From the NCBI GenBank assembly GCA_010909165.1, contig MU008210.1, positions 248,001 to 312,000 on the forward strand: 64,000 bases of DNA, given 5' to 3'. The translations under genes and the position numbers were made by a program. Source of the stretch: Anthoceros angustus. Taxonomy: Eukaryota > Streptophyta > Anthocerotopsida > Anthocerotales > Anthocerotaceae. Positions 53,990 to 64,000 of the stretch are shown here, piece after piece. How positions within the stretch are numbered: the first letter of the stretch is position 1; every line of letters begins with the position of its first letter. Below the pieces are notes generated by a model that searched no databases, had not been told where the DNA came from, and saw nothing but the letters and a program-made list of their open reading frames with translations.

Positions 53990-55283
53990 ACGGACCTGGA
54001 AGGCTCAAGGGATGAAGGGCATGGGGACAAGACGGACCCTAGTGGCCCCTGCTTGGAGACGACGGTAGTGGGGAGAAGAGCCTGTGAGGAGTGGACGCCA
54101 ATACAACGAATCCTGTGGTAAGTCCGCGCAACCGCCGGAAGATAGAGGCGCTGAAGGGGGCGGAAGGAGGCCAACCGACCCAAGACAAGGGTCGGTGGGA
54201 AGGGATGAGGACCTAGTGCAGGGGTCCGCAGTAAGGGTCCGAGCTTGGGACCGGACCTGACAAGTTCCCCGAGGTCCGAACAGCAGATGAGACCGACCCA
54301 GCAGACCGGACTCGGGGAATAAGATGACTCCGGTTCGACTGAGTCGAGACCGACCTCGAGGTCCTGACTCGAGTAAGGAGGAGCCCCTCCGACTTACCGG
54401 GGAGCAGACAATGGTGGCCCTACCAAGGGACCCACCGGGGCCAAGGGGACGACGTTGTGGTAACGGGCGGTCCGCAGAGCTCCAACCCGACAGTGATTCC
54501 TGGAAGGGAAGGGGTCTCACGATCATCCGATTGTGCGCCTGCAACTGCCAAGACGGGAGATTGGACCACCAATCCCGAGGCGGAACCGGGACCTTCCACA
54601 CCGCCGACGAAGGAGATAGGAGGAGGAATAGGATGGTAGGCGGCCGACATGCATGCATCAGCCGCCACCACTTCTAATAGGGGTGTAAAGACGCCGACTG
54701 GGCGAGTATAAGAGGGCCGAGGTCATTGAATAAATCATCTTTCTCTTGGGGTAGCGCGTTTTCTTGCGACCCTTGTGAGTCTTCTTGCTAACGTGAGGCC
54801 CAGTCATGGCGAGCCACGACCCGGAGTCAAGGTCACAGTGGCGGACCCTAACGTGTGGTGGTGTGTGCGGAAGAGCGACGGACCCTTGCTCGTCCGGGAG
54901 CGGTCAGCGTCGGAAGGGCCGGGCAGTGAGCGGAGGACTCGGGAGGCGTGTAGAGCCGGACGGAGGCGGAAGGAGGAGGTCGGGCGCTGCACCGCGTTTT
55001 CTTCTCAAGGGCAGAGTGTAGTGTAGTGAGAGGAGCGGACTAGAGGAACGTGGCGAGCGAGAGCGATCTGACGGACGGGTCCTTAAGCGTTTGGCCACAC
55101 GGGCTGTTGCGGTGGTGAACGTAGTTAGGCAAAGCGATGAATGTGTGCGTTGAGTGAGCAGACGCAAAGTGAGGTGAGAATCGTCTGAAAGCAGTGGCAG
55201 AGCCTATCATTCCCGCGGACTCCTTACTACAACGACACGGGATTGTGCGGCGCGGCGGCCGTCGGTGAGTCGCGCGCGCCACA
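53990..55283 (+). mobile_element. LTR of GC-rich gypsy family (LTR II), copy 1
   Basis: A TATA box, GAGTATAAGAGGGCC, lies at 54704-54718, followed by AATAAA at 54729-54734 and TCTCTTGGGGTAGCGCG. The LTR runs to ACA at 55281-55283, directly before the PBS. The TATA-to-TTCTTGGGGT stretch recurs at 63936-63985. The 5' edge is uncertain; the sequence upstream to 53990 is non-coding. Confidence 0.65.
54704..54718 (+). promoter_or_regulatory. TATA box of LTR II, copy 1
   Basis: GAGTATAAGAGGGCC, identical in copy 2 at 63936-63950. The AATAAA at 54729 lies only about 20 bp on, so if used for polyadenylation the R region would be short. Confidence 0.6.
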
Positions 55284-55286
55284 TTT

Positions 55287-55302
55287 TGGCGCCGTTGCGG
55301 GA
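55287..55302 (+). promoter_or_regulatory. Primer binding site, tRNA-Asp type
   Basis: TGGCGCCGTTGCGGGA follows ACATTT at the LTR end. It matches the plant gypsy PBS TGGCGCCGTTGCCGGGGA (complement of the tRNA-Asp 3' end), shortened by one C and one G. Confidence 0.8.
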
Positions 55303-55319
55303 ATGAAATCGTTCCGTAA

Positions 55320-56290
55320 GCGTGGATGCGTGGAGGCGTGAGGTAGTTAAGGGCAATTCTTTGAGAGTCGGACGTTGTGTTGCCGAGGCGCTCCGGCGAG
55401 CACGTGAGGACGCAGCTCGAGCGAGGACACCAATGGGTAGCGGTGGAGTTAGCCGGATCGTGAGGAGGCGACCAGTCGGTGGCGGTAAGAGGGCGGTCCT
55501 CACCCCACTGCGCGATGATGGCAACAACACGACAAGCCTACTCCCTCTTTGGGGAAAGAAGGAAGCAGGATGCGAAACCTTTGTGGAGGATTTCGATCGA
55601 GCGAACTCAGCGGAGAAGGATCGGATGCACGACTCATCCGGTTTCGAGGGGGTCCTTAGGGAGCAGTGACTCTGCTGGTACCGAAGAAATCACCCGCGAC
55701 CTCCCCTACCTTGAGCCGAAGGATGCCTTCTTGGAAAGATTCCAGCGGAATCGACCGGGAAGGCTCGTCTGTCAAGCTTGAGAATCTAAGCGGGGCAAGG
55801 CGGAGAAGCTGGATCGTACATCGAGCGGTTCTATGCCCTTCGAGATCGGCACCCCACCACACCACGATGCGGTGCTGGTTCAGCCTACCTAAGCCAATGG
55901 CTAAGCATGTCTCATTGCTTGCGAGAAGGATGTGAGTAAGGCGGTGCGGCGGAGAACTCTGAGTCGATGCACCAACAAAGAGGCGAGAACAACTCGGGAG
56001 GAGAAGAAGAAGAAGAGGCGGGGAATCGAATCCAAGATGAAGAGCCCTCGAGAGGAGGAGGAAGAACCAGGCCACTTGGAGGAAGAGGAGGAGATTTCAG
56101 TGGAATCAAAGCCTCCACGGAGGCGGAGGAACCGCATCATAAAACCAAGAAGAAGGCGTGGTGAAAGCGGAGGCGAGAAGAAGGAGGTTGCGATACTAGC
56201 TCGGTCAGGCACCTCAGGACCAGCCCTTGAAAGAGTGGTTTGAGGAAGACGAGAGAGTCATAAAGAAGGTGGAGGAGTTAACGATCAATA
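55320..56290 (+). pseudogene. Gypsy gag remnant downstream of the PBS
   Basis: Frames at 55322-55669, 55479-55781 and 55932-56243 form an interrupted coding region. TFVEDFDRANSAEKDRMHDS and PYLEPKDAFLERFQRNRPGR resemble the W..f...F..rF layout of Ty3 gag proteins. A Lys/Glu-rich end (KKKRRGIESKMKSPREEEEE) follows. There is no CCHC knuckle. Placement right after a PBS supports gag. It is broken by stops and by the lack of protease and RT. Confidence 0.5.
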
Positions 56291-56358
56291 CGCTTCATAG
56301 GCTGCAAACTTAGGAAACTGCAACCCTTCAGTGCAATTGCCGCAGTTTAGTTATTCTT

Positions 56359-56359
56359 N
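56359..56359. other. Ambiguous base (N)
   Basis: The only undetermined base in the window, within TTATTCTTNATAAAG. It lies between gag-like and RNase H-like gypsy sequence and may mark a gap, a low-quality join or a polished-out conflict. Confidence 0.95.
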
Positions 56360-56419
56360 ATAAAGATTGTCCAGGTGGCTCGGATACCTTCTCCACGCCA
56401 TGCTATGTGATGAAGGTGA

Positions 56420-56660
56420 GTGACAAAAATGAGAGGTCTTGGAATCATCTACTGTAAGAAGTTTAGACATTACTATCGGGTTGCAAGGTGACATTTCATG
56501 TGGATCATTTCAAGGCTGAAGTACCTTGTGAATACAAGCTAGATTTATCAGATGATAGCTGGTGTGTACTTACTGCAAGAGTTCGATTTCGATGTGGGAA
56601 CCAGGCCAGGGAAGCAACATTCGAGCCTTGAGATTTCATTTCTCGCCTAAAGGCGGAGAA
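56420..56660 (+). pseudogene. Second gypsy RNase H fragment, heavily decayed
   Basis: Aligns by eye to 262-465 of the first RNase H. TCTACTGTAAGAAGTTTAGA, GTGGATCATTT (the VDHF region), CTGAAGTACCTTGTGAATA and CAAGAGTTCGATTTCG correspond in order. Frames are lost. The nearby string GGTTCCCTGACAAAGAATTG is probably the RNase H-integrase linker. Confidence 0.75.
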
Positions 56661-57442
56661 CGCCTTCTGAGGCCACCACGACCTAGGTTCCCTGACAAAG
56701 AATTGGTTGCCACAACGAATGTTGAGGAGATGGGTGAGCAGCCAAGCTTGGCCATGACGAAGCCCAAGGAGAGGTGGTGGAGCGCTGTTAGGGCACTGCA
56801 GGGAGCCAAAGTCGCGTCCCGGGGTGAGCGCAATGGGAGGTTGCTGTGGAGGCCATAAGAATACATTAAATGCTGCCTCGCAAGCGGGATGTACTATACA
56901 TGATTGGGACAAGGCGCCTATCCTCCTAACAAGCAAGGTTGAAAGGGAGCAAGTTGGGCAATTTTTCGATCAAGACCTTGCGAAATATTAGCCATTAGAT
57001 TTCATACCCCAACTTCTCCTTTGCCAAATCTCACCCTCTTGCCTTCCCACAAAATCGAGCTAGAAGAGCTCGACAATCCACGCCAAAAAGTCCTCCTGCG
57101 TGGAACGGAAGATGTACCTTTGAAATTAACCGGCCTCGGATTCTTGACCCTCACCCTGATCAAGAACTCCTTGGCAACAACCTCCTTTCTCGCTGTGAGT
57201 ACAACCTCCTCCCCGCCTTGGGACAACCGCCTTTCTTGCTCAATGGAACCCATGTAGCTTCCTCCGCAAGAGCCTCTCCGCTTCTTCCTCTACACGTCAT
57301 GCAACTCTCACACCACTTGCAAAAATCAGCGGGGGCGATTTCCTCTTTATGTCTGCTATAGAACTTCTTCCTCTCATCCCCCGATTGAAGATTCTCAACA
57401 ATGTTCATGCCTCCTCCACTACCAACTTGCCAAAGCAAAGAG
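56661..57442. other. Gypsy internal remnants, junction of two elements
   Basis: The plus strand to about 57000 continues the decayed pol linker. From 57442 down to about 57000 the minus strand is the internal 5' part of the L1 element following its PBS. Minus frames 57160-57438 (with CKWCESCMTC, a Cys cluster) and 57002-57253 are unrecognised and may be leader or gag start. Confidence 0.4.
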
Positions 57443-57459
57443 TCCCCGCAACGGCGCTA
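57443..57459 (-). promoter_or_regulatory. Primer binding site of L1 element, tRNA-Asp type
   Basis: On minus it reads TAGCGCCGTTGCGGGGA after ACATTT, one mismatch (A for G) and one missing C from the tRNA-Asp-type gypsy PBS. It shows that the L1 repeats are LTRs of a Ty3/gypsy element. Confidence 0.75.
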
Positions 57460-57463
57460 AAAT

Positions 57464-59860
57464 GTGGTGATCCAGGTCAGATTCACCCCAGTGGCCACAC
57501 TTATCCTAATCGCTACAATAGGGTTTCGTCCCATGAGACTCTTGTTTGTCAGTCACAAAATCCAAGGCACAAACCACACACCTCTTCACACCCCCAAGCT
57601 CCCTCACATGAGCAACTCAACTCACTTGACATAAGAACGCCTCACTCAGGTCGCCAATCACCGCTGACCTACAACACCCTACGATTATAGGTCCACACCC
57701 CACGCAAGAGGTCATCACATGCAATTTCACGCTGTAAACGCGACTTCACCACCCGTGATCGTCCACTATTCCTTTCCCATTGCCTTCCCACAATTGGCAC
57801 ATCCTCAACCACCAACTACAGCTCAAGGCTACTGTGCTCCGCAATCGCCGCCTCGGGACCTACAACCAACAACAATTGTAGGGCCTACCTTCCTACCACT
57901 TGTAGGAGAGTTGTAGGAGATCTAGTGCACCGTGGGCCAAGCACACCCTCATTCCTACGTGGGAGGAGACACCCTATCCCAACGCATGCAGGCGCATCCT
58001 ACCGGTAGGGTCGCACTGGCGCAAAGCATACACGCCCTAGTTCAAGGCCTCCAACTTCTGTGCCCCGGCGCCCAACTACAACCGCGCGCCAAAACTCCAC
58101 ACCGGCAGCACGATTACACCTCCACCGCCTCCCATGGGATTCCGCCTTGACCTACAACGACATCCATACCAGGTCCCACCCTACTGGAGGTCCATCGCCC
58201 ACGCATAAGGATCCCCTACACAGCGACTTCTCCACCCCTGTGATTTTGAGACCTTAGCTGCCTTCTAGTCTCTGGTGCATTTGGGACCCTAGGCTCCGAC
58301 TTGGGCCTTCTTCTCCTAATCTCACCTACCACTACTCAACATCTACCCACATTCCTCTCAACACTCACCTCAACTCAACTCCTCATCCTCCTAATCTAAC
58401 CTTACTTCAAGCTCATCGCCCTAGCTCTTAGGCACAACGCCTGGGTCTCAAGCCAACAAGTTCTTCCTGTGGCTATGAGTTTGCACCAGACGGAGAACCT
58501 CCTGTGAGTCTTTCCCGTAGTCTACCCTCAAGCCGAGAGTTCCCTGCATCGCCACACACCCAAAGCAAAGCAATTTCACAGAACCATTCATTCAAGGGAG
58601 AGCAACTGCAGAGGCGCCTGCAAGGAGCGAGCCTCCCAAGCACACCACCAAACTCCTCTACCAGACATCGCTAGCTTGCATGTACAGCACAAATTCCTTC
58701 ACAAGGAGCAAAGGACTCGCGATGAGTTTGGGAGCGCAAGACATTGTATTTTCCTCAACCTCGCCCCTTATATATAGGGCTCATACATAAGCCCCCACAC
58801 ACTCTTAGTTTCCTCAACCACTATAAACTAATAGCCCAAAGCCAGACAAAACCATCACTCCCACTCGCCACCATCATGACAATCAGAAAACTCTAATCTC
58901 CTATTTTAACAATAAGGTCACTGACACAAGGCCAAAATCCTAAGAGTTCTCACTCCAAATCCTAACCAATCTACCATAACCTCCACTTGCTCAGATTGAC
59001 CCACAACGGCGCCCCAAGATAATTCCAGCTAGTCCCGAGCCACACACCCCACATCAAAATCTAAAGCTGGAGAAGAGACCCATGCCTTCCGTGGTTTGCA
59101 CTCCATCACTCCACATCGCAGCCTCCGCACACACTGAGCCCCAACCCCTGCCTGAGCCACACCTAAGCCTACCAAACTTTCACCTGATGCATCCACGACC
59201 GCCTGTGATCCCACGGATGTAGGGCCACCTCTACACCTCCTATGGACGAGGGTCAACTTATACCTCCACCACGAGTAGGGTCAACTCTATGGCCCCACCG
59301 CCCACACTCCAAGAAGGTCTCCGTGGAGCGGATCTTGCTCCATGCCTTCCTCTTCCTCCGAGTCATCCTCTCGGCCTTCCATATACCGCTTGGATGTTTC
59401 TGTCCAAAACCATCCACGCCTCCTAGCTCCACCTGCAAGGAAATACCAATTCGGCATCCATGCCTCTTCTCCTGCTCACCAGCTTGCCTTCTTAGGTGTG
59501 GCCACCATCTTGCACCCTTCAAGATTTTTCCTCTCACTCCACATGCCCCAATTAGCTCACTTGATGTCCTCACAAAGATAGCCTCCTTATGCGCCCAAAT
59601 CCCTCACTCATCCCTACACAAAAATTCAGCTCCGCTGCCCTCTTCTGCCCAGCTTCAAATCCCTTCACACACAACCCTTATGCACGACATCTCCTTCTCC
59701 TTGCACACACATGGGCACCGCTGCTCTCACCAAGTCCTTGCCCTAGCTTTCCTTGCATGCACAAGCCTGCTTACCCTGCAGGGCTCCTAGGTGCCACCTC
59801 ACACACCCAAAAGCATGGCCCTTTGTAGTGACAGTGAAACTCCTTGATATAGGCCATCAT
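57464..59860 (-). mobile_element. Long terminal repeat, family L1, copy e
   Basis: Minus-strand L1 LTR with its PBS attached. The 3' end is at 57464 (TGT). Blocks with CCACACTTATCC (57495), CTCCTACAAC (57915, reverse of 47400), CCAAAGCAAAGCAATTTCAC (58559), a TATA box in TTATATATAGGG (about 58785), and U3 with CAAAGC and CACTCCAAATCC follow, to the CTTGCATGCACAAGCCTGC block at 59752. The order equals copy d reversed. Its last 30 bp differ from the CCCACA edge of the other copies, so there may be two LTR subfamilies. Confidence 0.7.
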
Positions 59861-59869
59861 TCTCACCAC

Positions 59870-62440
59870 TCCTCCCATGGAGGAGACCTCACCGCCTCCC
59901 TATGGTAGGGAGACACTCATCCTACCCATCTACCTACCTAACTAATGCCCAGGGAGCCCCTCACACCCTACATTCTACCCATGTAGGGCCACCGGGTCAC
60001 CCTACATACTACCCGTGATCTCTCCCCTCACTTGTTTCCTACATCGGGACGCGAGTCGCACCATCCTACCCACATATCCCCTACTTATGGACACAAGACG
60101 GATAGTGCAGGGACACGTGCCCACCCACATATCCCCTACTTATATACACCGCCCACCCACATACATAGGGGACCTCGCCAATGGCGTGGGTCACCTTGTT
60201 ACCTCACGACTACCTAACTCGTCTGACTCCGCCTACACTGCCTGTAGGGTGCACCTCCTCCCTACGAGGGGAGTGCCATGCCCTCACCACTACCACCCCA
60301 CACTGCCTCACAGGGGTGCACCACCTCCCCACAAGAGGGGTGCCGTGCCCTACGGCCCTTCCATTCTCGTGAGTAGCCACCGCTACACCGCCTGCTGTGA
60401 GGGTGCACCATCTAAACACTCTCCCAATTAGTTCCCATATGACTTCTGCAAATATAATAAGCTGAAACACCTTACACAAAAGGCACCCCATCTCAATAAT
60501 GATCCACCCCTAGGGTGCTTAACTTTGGAGTTCTTACAATTCGTTGTCCAACACACCAAATTGACTTGTGCACAACACTTGACTTGAATAAACTGCACTT
60601 ATTTCCCAATGAACTCCTCACGCCTCAACAACATCTCGTATCAACCTCCTCACCCATTTCCTCGCGCCACCACAACGCCTCCCTTCACTTTGACTTGCAG
60701 CTCCCACCGAAATTCCGCCCGCCATGATGCACACCCTGCTAGATCCTTCACCATGTTGCAGCTCAATTAAATAATCGCCTTCCTATGGTTTGGCACACCT
60801 CCATCTTGCGCCCAGCTACAAATTCAGCCTCGCCGTGAGTGCTCCTACCGGCCTTTCTAGTTCAACACACGGCCCTATCATGCCATTCTCACATCGTGAC
60901 TCCATTGAGAGCACTTCCATGTGCCTCGAGTCATGGCCTCCTCTTGCAACCCTTGTGGCTGCTCACTCTAAAACATGAGCTCCTCGCTCCCCATCCTTGC
61001 ACCAATTGTCGCCTTCTCTCGCATGCCGAGCTCCCACCCTAGAGCCCTGCACAGATCTTGCACACCCACCATTACGGGCACTTGGCCCATCTTCCCAGCA
61101 ACCATGCCACATCTCTACCTCCCTCCCATCGCACCCAGTAATATGAGCACCCGCCCATGTCTCACTTCTTCCACACATGTGGCAAATTACTTTGCCTCCC
61201 AAGACTACCTCTGCTCCTTGCCCCACGGTCTCTTCGCCGCCATCATCTCCACGCCTTGGTGGTGGTCCCCAATAATCAGCCTTTGCCTCGCAAGCCTATC
61301 AACAATTTGTGCAAAGAACCTCAAGCTACTTCTTGGCTTAATTGCCTTCACCTCTCTACTCCTTATTCTCCAACAAATTGCCTCAAGATCTTCTCGACAC
61401 TGTCTTCCACTTCACTTCAATTCTTCACTGCTCACTCTGCTCGGTTTTGCTCTAGTTTGATCCCTTTTGATCCAAAAAGTAGGAGTGCCTAGACTTTCAT
61501 GTTCCATAGGAGTCCCTGCTACCCTACATCCTACCCATGTAAGGGCCACCCTGGTCACCCTACATACTACCTGCATCTTTGTCCCCTACTCATGGACACG
61601 CACCGTCCTACCCACATACATACATGTAGGGACTCCTGCCCTACCTATGTAGGGTCACCCTTGTTACCCTACGTACTACCCTACGTACTACCTTAACCTG
61701 CTCCGCGTAGGGTGCACCTCCCTCCCTACAGTAGGGAGTGCCATGCCCTACGTCCACTACCACCCTACACCTCCTCCGCGTAGGGTGCACCACCCAAACA
61801 CTCTCCCAATTGGCTCCCATGTGACGAATATAATGTTTGACACCTCACACAAAGGCACCCATCTCGTCTTGATCCACCCCTAGGATGCTTAACTTTTGGA
61901 GTTCTACATTTCATTGTCCAACACACCCAATTGGCTTGTGCGTGTCATTTGTCATGAATAAGTGCTTATTCCCGGTGAACTCCTCACACCAACAACACCT
62001 CGTATCAACCCTCCTTGCTACCATTTCTCCTCGCGGCCACCACAACGCCTTCACTTTGACTTGCAACCCACTGCCAAATTCCGCCGTCATGATGCACACC
62101 TCAGTTGTGATCCCTTCACCATGTTGCAGGCCACAACACGCTTTGCCTATGGTTTTGCCACACCTCCATCTTGCGTACCTGGCCTACAAATTCATTGAGT
62201 GTCTCGCGCCTTTCCTTAGTTCAATACACGTCATCCTCACATCGTGACTCCATTGAGAGCACTTCCATGTGTGCCTTGGCATCGCCATGGCCTCCCTCCT
62301 CTTCACAGCCCTTGGCCAGGTCAGCCACTTGAACATCAACTCCTCGCCCCATCCTTTTGACCGATGGTCGCTCCTCTCTCGCATGGTGAGCCCTAACCAG
62401 ACCTCGCAATGATCCTCGCATACACCCACCATTATGACCT
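59870..62440 (-). repeat. U3 arrays and ~1.4-kb tandem repeat, non-coding
   Basis: Two diverged tandem copies (about 60000-61350 and 61500-62440) share a GTAGGGTGCACCTCC array and a unique stretch, for example GATCCACCCCTAGG at about 60501 and 61872 and CTTTGACTTGCA at about 60688 and 62053. Open frames up to 161 codons (60975-61460) are C-rich with no family signature. They are best read as extended LTR or U3 sequence of the minus L1 element. Confidence 0.5.
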
Positions 62441-63100
62441 GGCCGAGGCGGCTCGGCCGAGCAACACCACAAGCCCGGAGGCTCGGAAGCGGGCGCAGGG
62501 AGGTCGGGTCGCGCAATTTAAGACCGGTCGACCATTACCGACTGGATCGGAATCGGTGGAGGGAGACGGGGTGAGCGGCCACGGCTAACCTGAAGGCTGA
62601 GGCGAGGTGGCAAGGGCCGAGTTGCCACGGACCCTAAGACCACCGAAGGAGATGGCGAGCTCTTGAGTGCCGTATGTAATGGAGGAGCGAGGGCCTTAGG
62701 GCGTAGAAAGAAGCCGCCGGGTCCAGCTTGAGGAAGGCTAAGAGGGGAGCGCCGCGCTCATGGCAAGTAAGTCGGTGAGGTGCGGAAGGCGAGGGGCTGA
62801 GCAAAGTGAGCAGTGAGCGGGCGTTTGCAAGTGAAGTGACGAGGGGCTTGGCCAGTGGCCTCACGAGATTCCGCCCACGCTCCAACGCAGATAATCCGCG
62901 ATGGAGATGCAGCCGTCCAAGTCGAGGCGGCCACGCCCACCGCTTTGAAGACACTCCCAGCTCGGGCGGAAGGGAGATTCGGTGCTTTCCCGGGCAGCAT
63001 GTGGAAGAGGCAATCCAACAAGTCGAATCAGTACTTTGCCTACTACCATGCCGAAGACTCCTCAAGGCTTTGAGGCCCCGCGCCAACCGCTTTCACTAAT
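62440..63100 (+). pseudogene. Additional ORF of GC-rich gypsy family, copy 2 (3' end)
   Basis: Homologous to 53220-53990. GATCGGAATCGGTGGAGGGA matches the 53240 region and CATGTGGAAGAGGCAATCCA matches 53899. The residues MWKRQSNKSNQYFAYYHAE correspond to the end motif of copy 1. Many indels lie upstream. It begins abruptly at about 62440, joined to minus-strand L1 sequence. Confidence 0.65.
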
Positions 63101-64000
63101 TGATGGACCTCCGAATGGATCAGAAGGTGGGGGCGGAGAAGAAGGGCCCGGGGATAGCACCGGGGCCTTGGTGGCGTTGTTCGGGACGACGGGCAAGCAG
63201 TGGGGGAGAGCCCCTGTGAGGAGCGCAGTAACACGGCCCACTGGTAGGCATAGCAGGGCATGAGGTGGCCCGATGAACACCCTCCGGGGAGGGAAGGGAC
63301 GAGGGCCCCGAAAGGGGTGGAGAGGGAGAGGACCAGCGGGACCCAAGCCAAGAGGGGGGTCCGGTGAGTGGGAATGGACCCCGTGGTCGAGAGGGTCAAG
63401 GAGTCGTGAGTCCGGACTTGAGGTCCGTAGACTTTAATAAGGTCGGTTGACCCCAAGGTCCGAACCCGACGATTGGTGAGGCCGACCACGAGGTCTCAAC
63501 TCTAGAAATAAGGTCAAATTCCCGAGTGATCTCGGACTCCTGGGTCGAGACCGGACCCCCAGGTCCGGACTTCGTGAGGAGAGGGGGGAGTCTGCACCAC
63601 CGACTTGCTCAGCGCGGGCGCTCAGGCGATCTGGGTGGACCATGCCAGGTGTGACCCACCCGGGCTAGGAGAGGAGGATGTGGTGGTTCCTGGTCGGACT
63701 GCCCAGAGCCCAACTCGACAGGTCTCGGGAAGGGGAAGGGGCCTCCGCTGGATCATCGATTGGGTGCGCTACAACTGCTGTGGTTGAATCATCTCGAGGT
63801 GAGCCAAGGGCACTCCCAGCCCACCGCCATCAACACGGAGATAGAAGCGAAGAGGGGAGAGATAGTAAGCGGCGATTAGGGCACGCCGAAATGGCCACTA
63901 GCTCGTAATAGGAGTGTAATAAAGACGCCTACCATGAGTATAAGAGGGCCTGAGCTGCTCTAGTAAAGAATCTTTTTCTTGGGGTGGATACTGCGTTCCT
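63100..64000 (+). mobile_element. LTR of GC-rich gypsy family (LTR II), copy 2, runs off window
   Basis: Non-coding, with GGTCCGGAC-type repeats at 63410-63580. A TATA box, GAGTATAAGAGGGCC, lies at 63936-63950, followed by TTTTTCTTGGGGTGGATA. Similarity to 54000-54770 is clear at both ends. The remainder of the LTR and the PBS would lie beyond the window. Confidence 0.65.

Noticed and set aside
60975-61460. 161-codon plus ORF with hydrophobic stretches
   Set aside because: It lies in diverged tandem LTR/U3 sequence; the corresponding part of the sister repeat is not open and no family is recognised.
1-64000. tRNA or rRNA genes
   Set aside because: No cloverleaf A/B-box pairs or rRNA-conserved strings were recognised. 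The tRNA-like strings at 40021, 55287 and 57443 are primer binding sites next to LTR ends.

Overview
This is a repeat-dominated piece of a land-plant nuclear genome. Ty1/copia and Ty3/gypsy retrotransposon remnants cover most of it. It also holds GT-AG introns, an F-box gene, a CACTA-like DNA transposon end and plant-type primer binding sites (initiator-tRNA-Met type at 40021, tRNA-Asp type at 55287 and 57443). I saw no rRNA, tRNA, CRISPR array or bacterial operon. A non-seed plant (fern, lycophyte or bryophyte) is my guess, resting only on the unusual methyltransferase-like gene; the species cannot be read from the sequence.

Layout. 0-8.7 kb: a decayed gypsy pol (RNase H, integrase), then an extra coiled-coil ORF (copy A) where an env or additional ORF would sit, then a long-LTR family that I call L1. 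8.7-13 kb: copia scraps, a second L1 LTR on the minus strand, a 54-bp palindrome and a copia RNase H with its 3' LTR. 13-26.7 kb: more copies of the same coiled-coil ORF family (B and D on minus, C on plus), separated by U3-like GTAGGGTGACC arrays and repeatedly duplicated in place. 27.7-28.9 kb: an F-box gene with an internal tandem duplication. 30-33.1 kb: copia RT, RNase H and LTR on plus. 34.2-39.9 kb: a spliced, mostly coherent gene that appears to join a ParB/sulfiredoxin-like domain to a permuted (beta-class order) DNA-methyltransferase-like domain. 41-42.5 kb: the same copia family on the minus strand, cut by a CACTA-like terminus. 43.3-48 kb: an unknown basic ORF, a triple 490-bp tandem repeat and a long L1 LTR. 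48.7-51.4 kb: a copia gag, an apparently intact two-exon zinc-finger gene and a minus-strand copia RNase H. 51.5-64 kb: a GC-rich second gypsy family (additional ORF, LTR with TATA, tRNA-Asp-type PBS, gag) and another L1 element on minus.

Three things stand out. First, the ParB-like plus methyltransferase-like gene has three introns; the two whose phase can be read keep frame, and most of its frameshifts can be repaired by one base in a homopolymer, so it may be intact in the real genome. Second, one coiled-coil ORF family recurs in four dispersed copies, two of them preceded by the same 11-bp TATA element. Third, local tandem duplicates often differ by loss of the middle base of CTG or CAG, leaving CG. 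That could be a base-calling artefact at methylated CHG sites, so every broken frame here should be read with caution.
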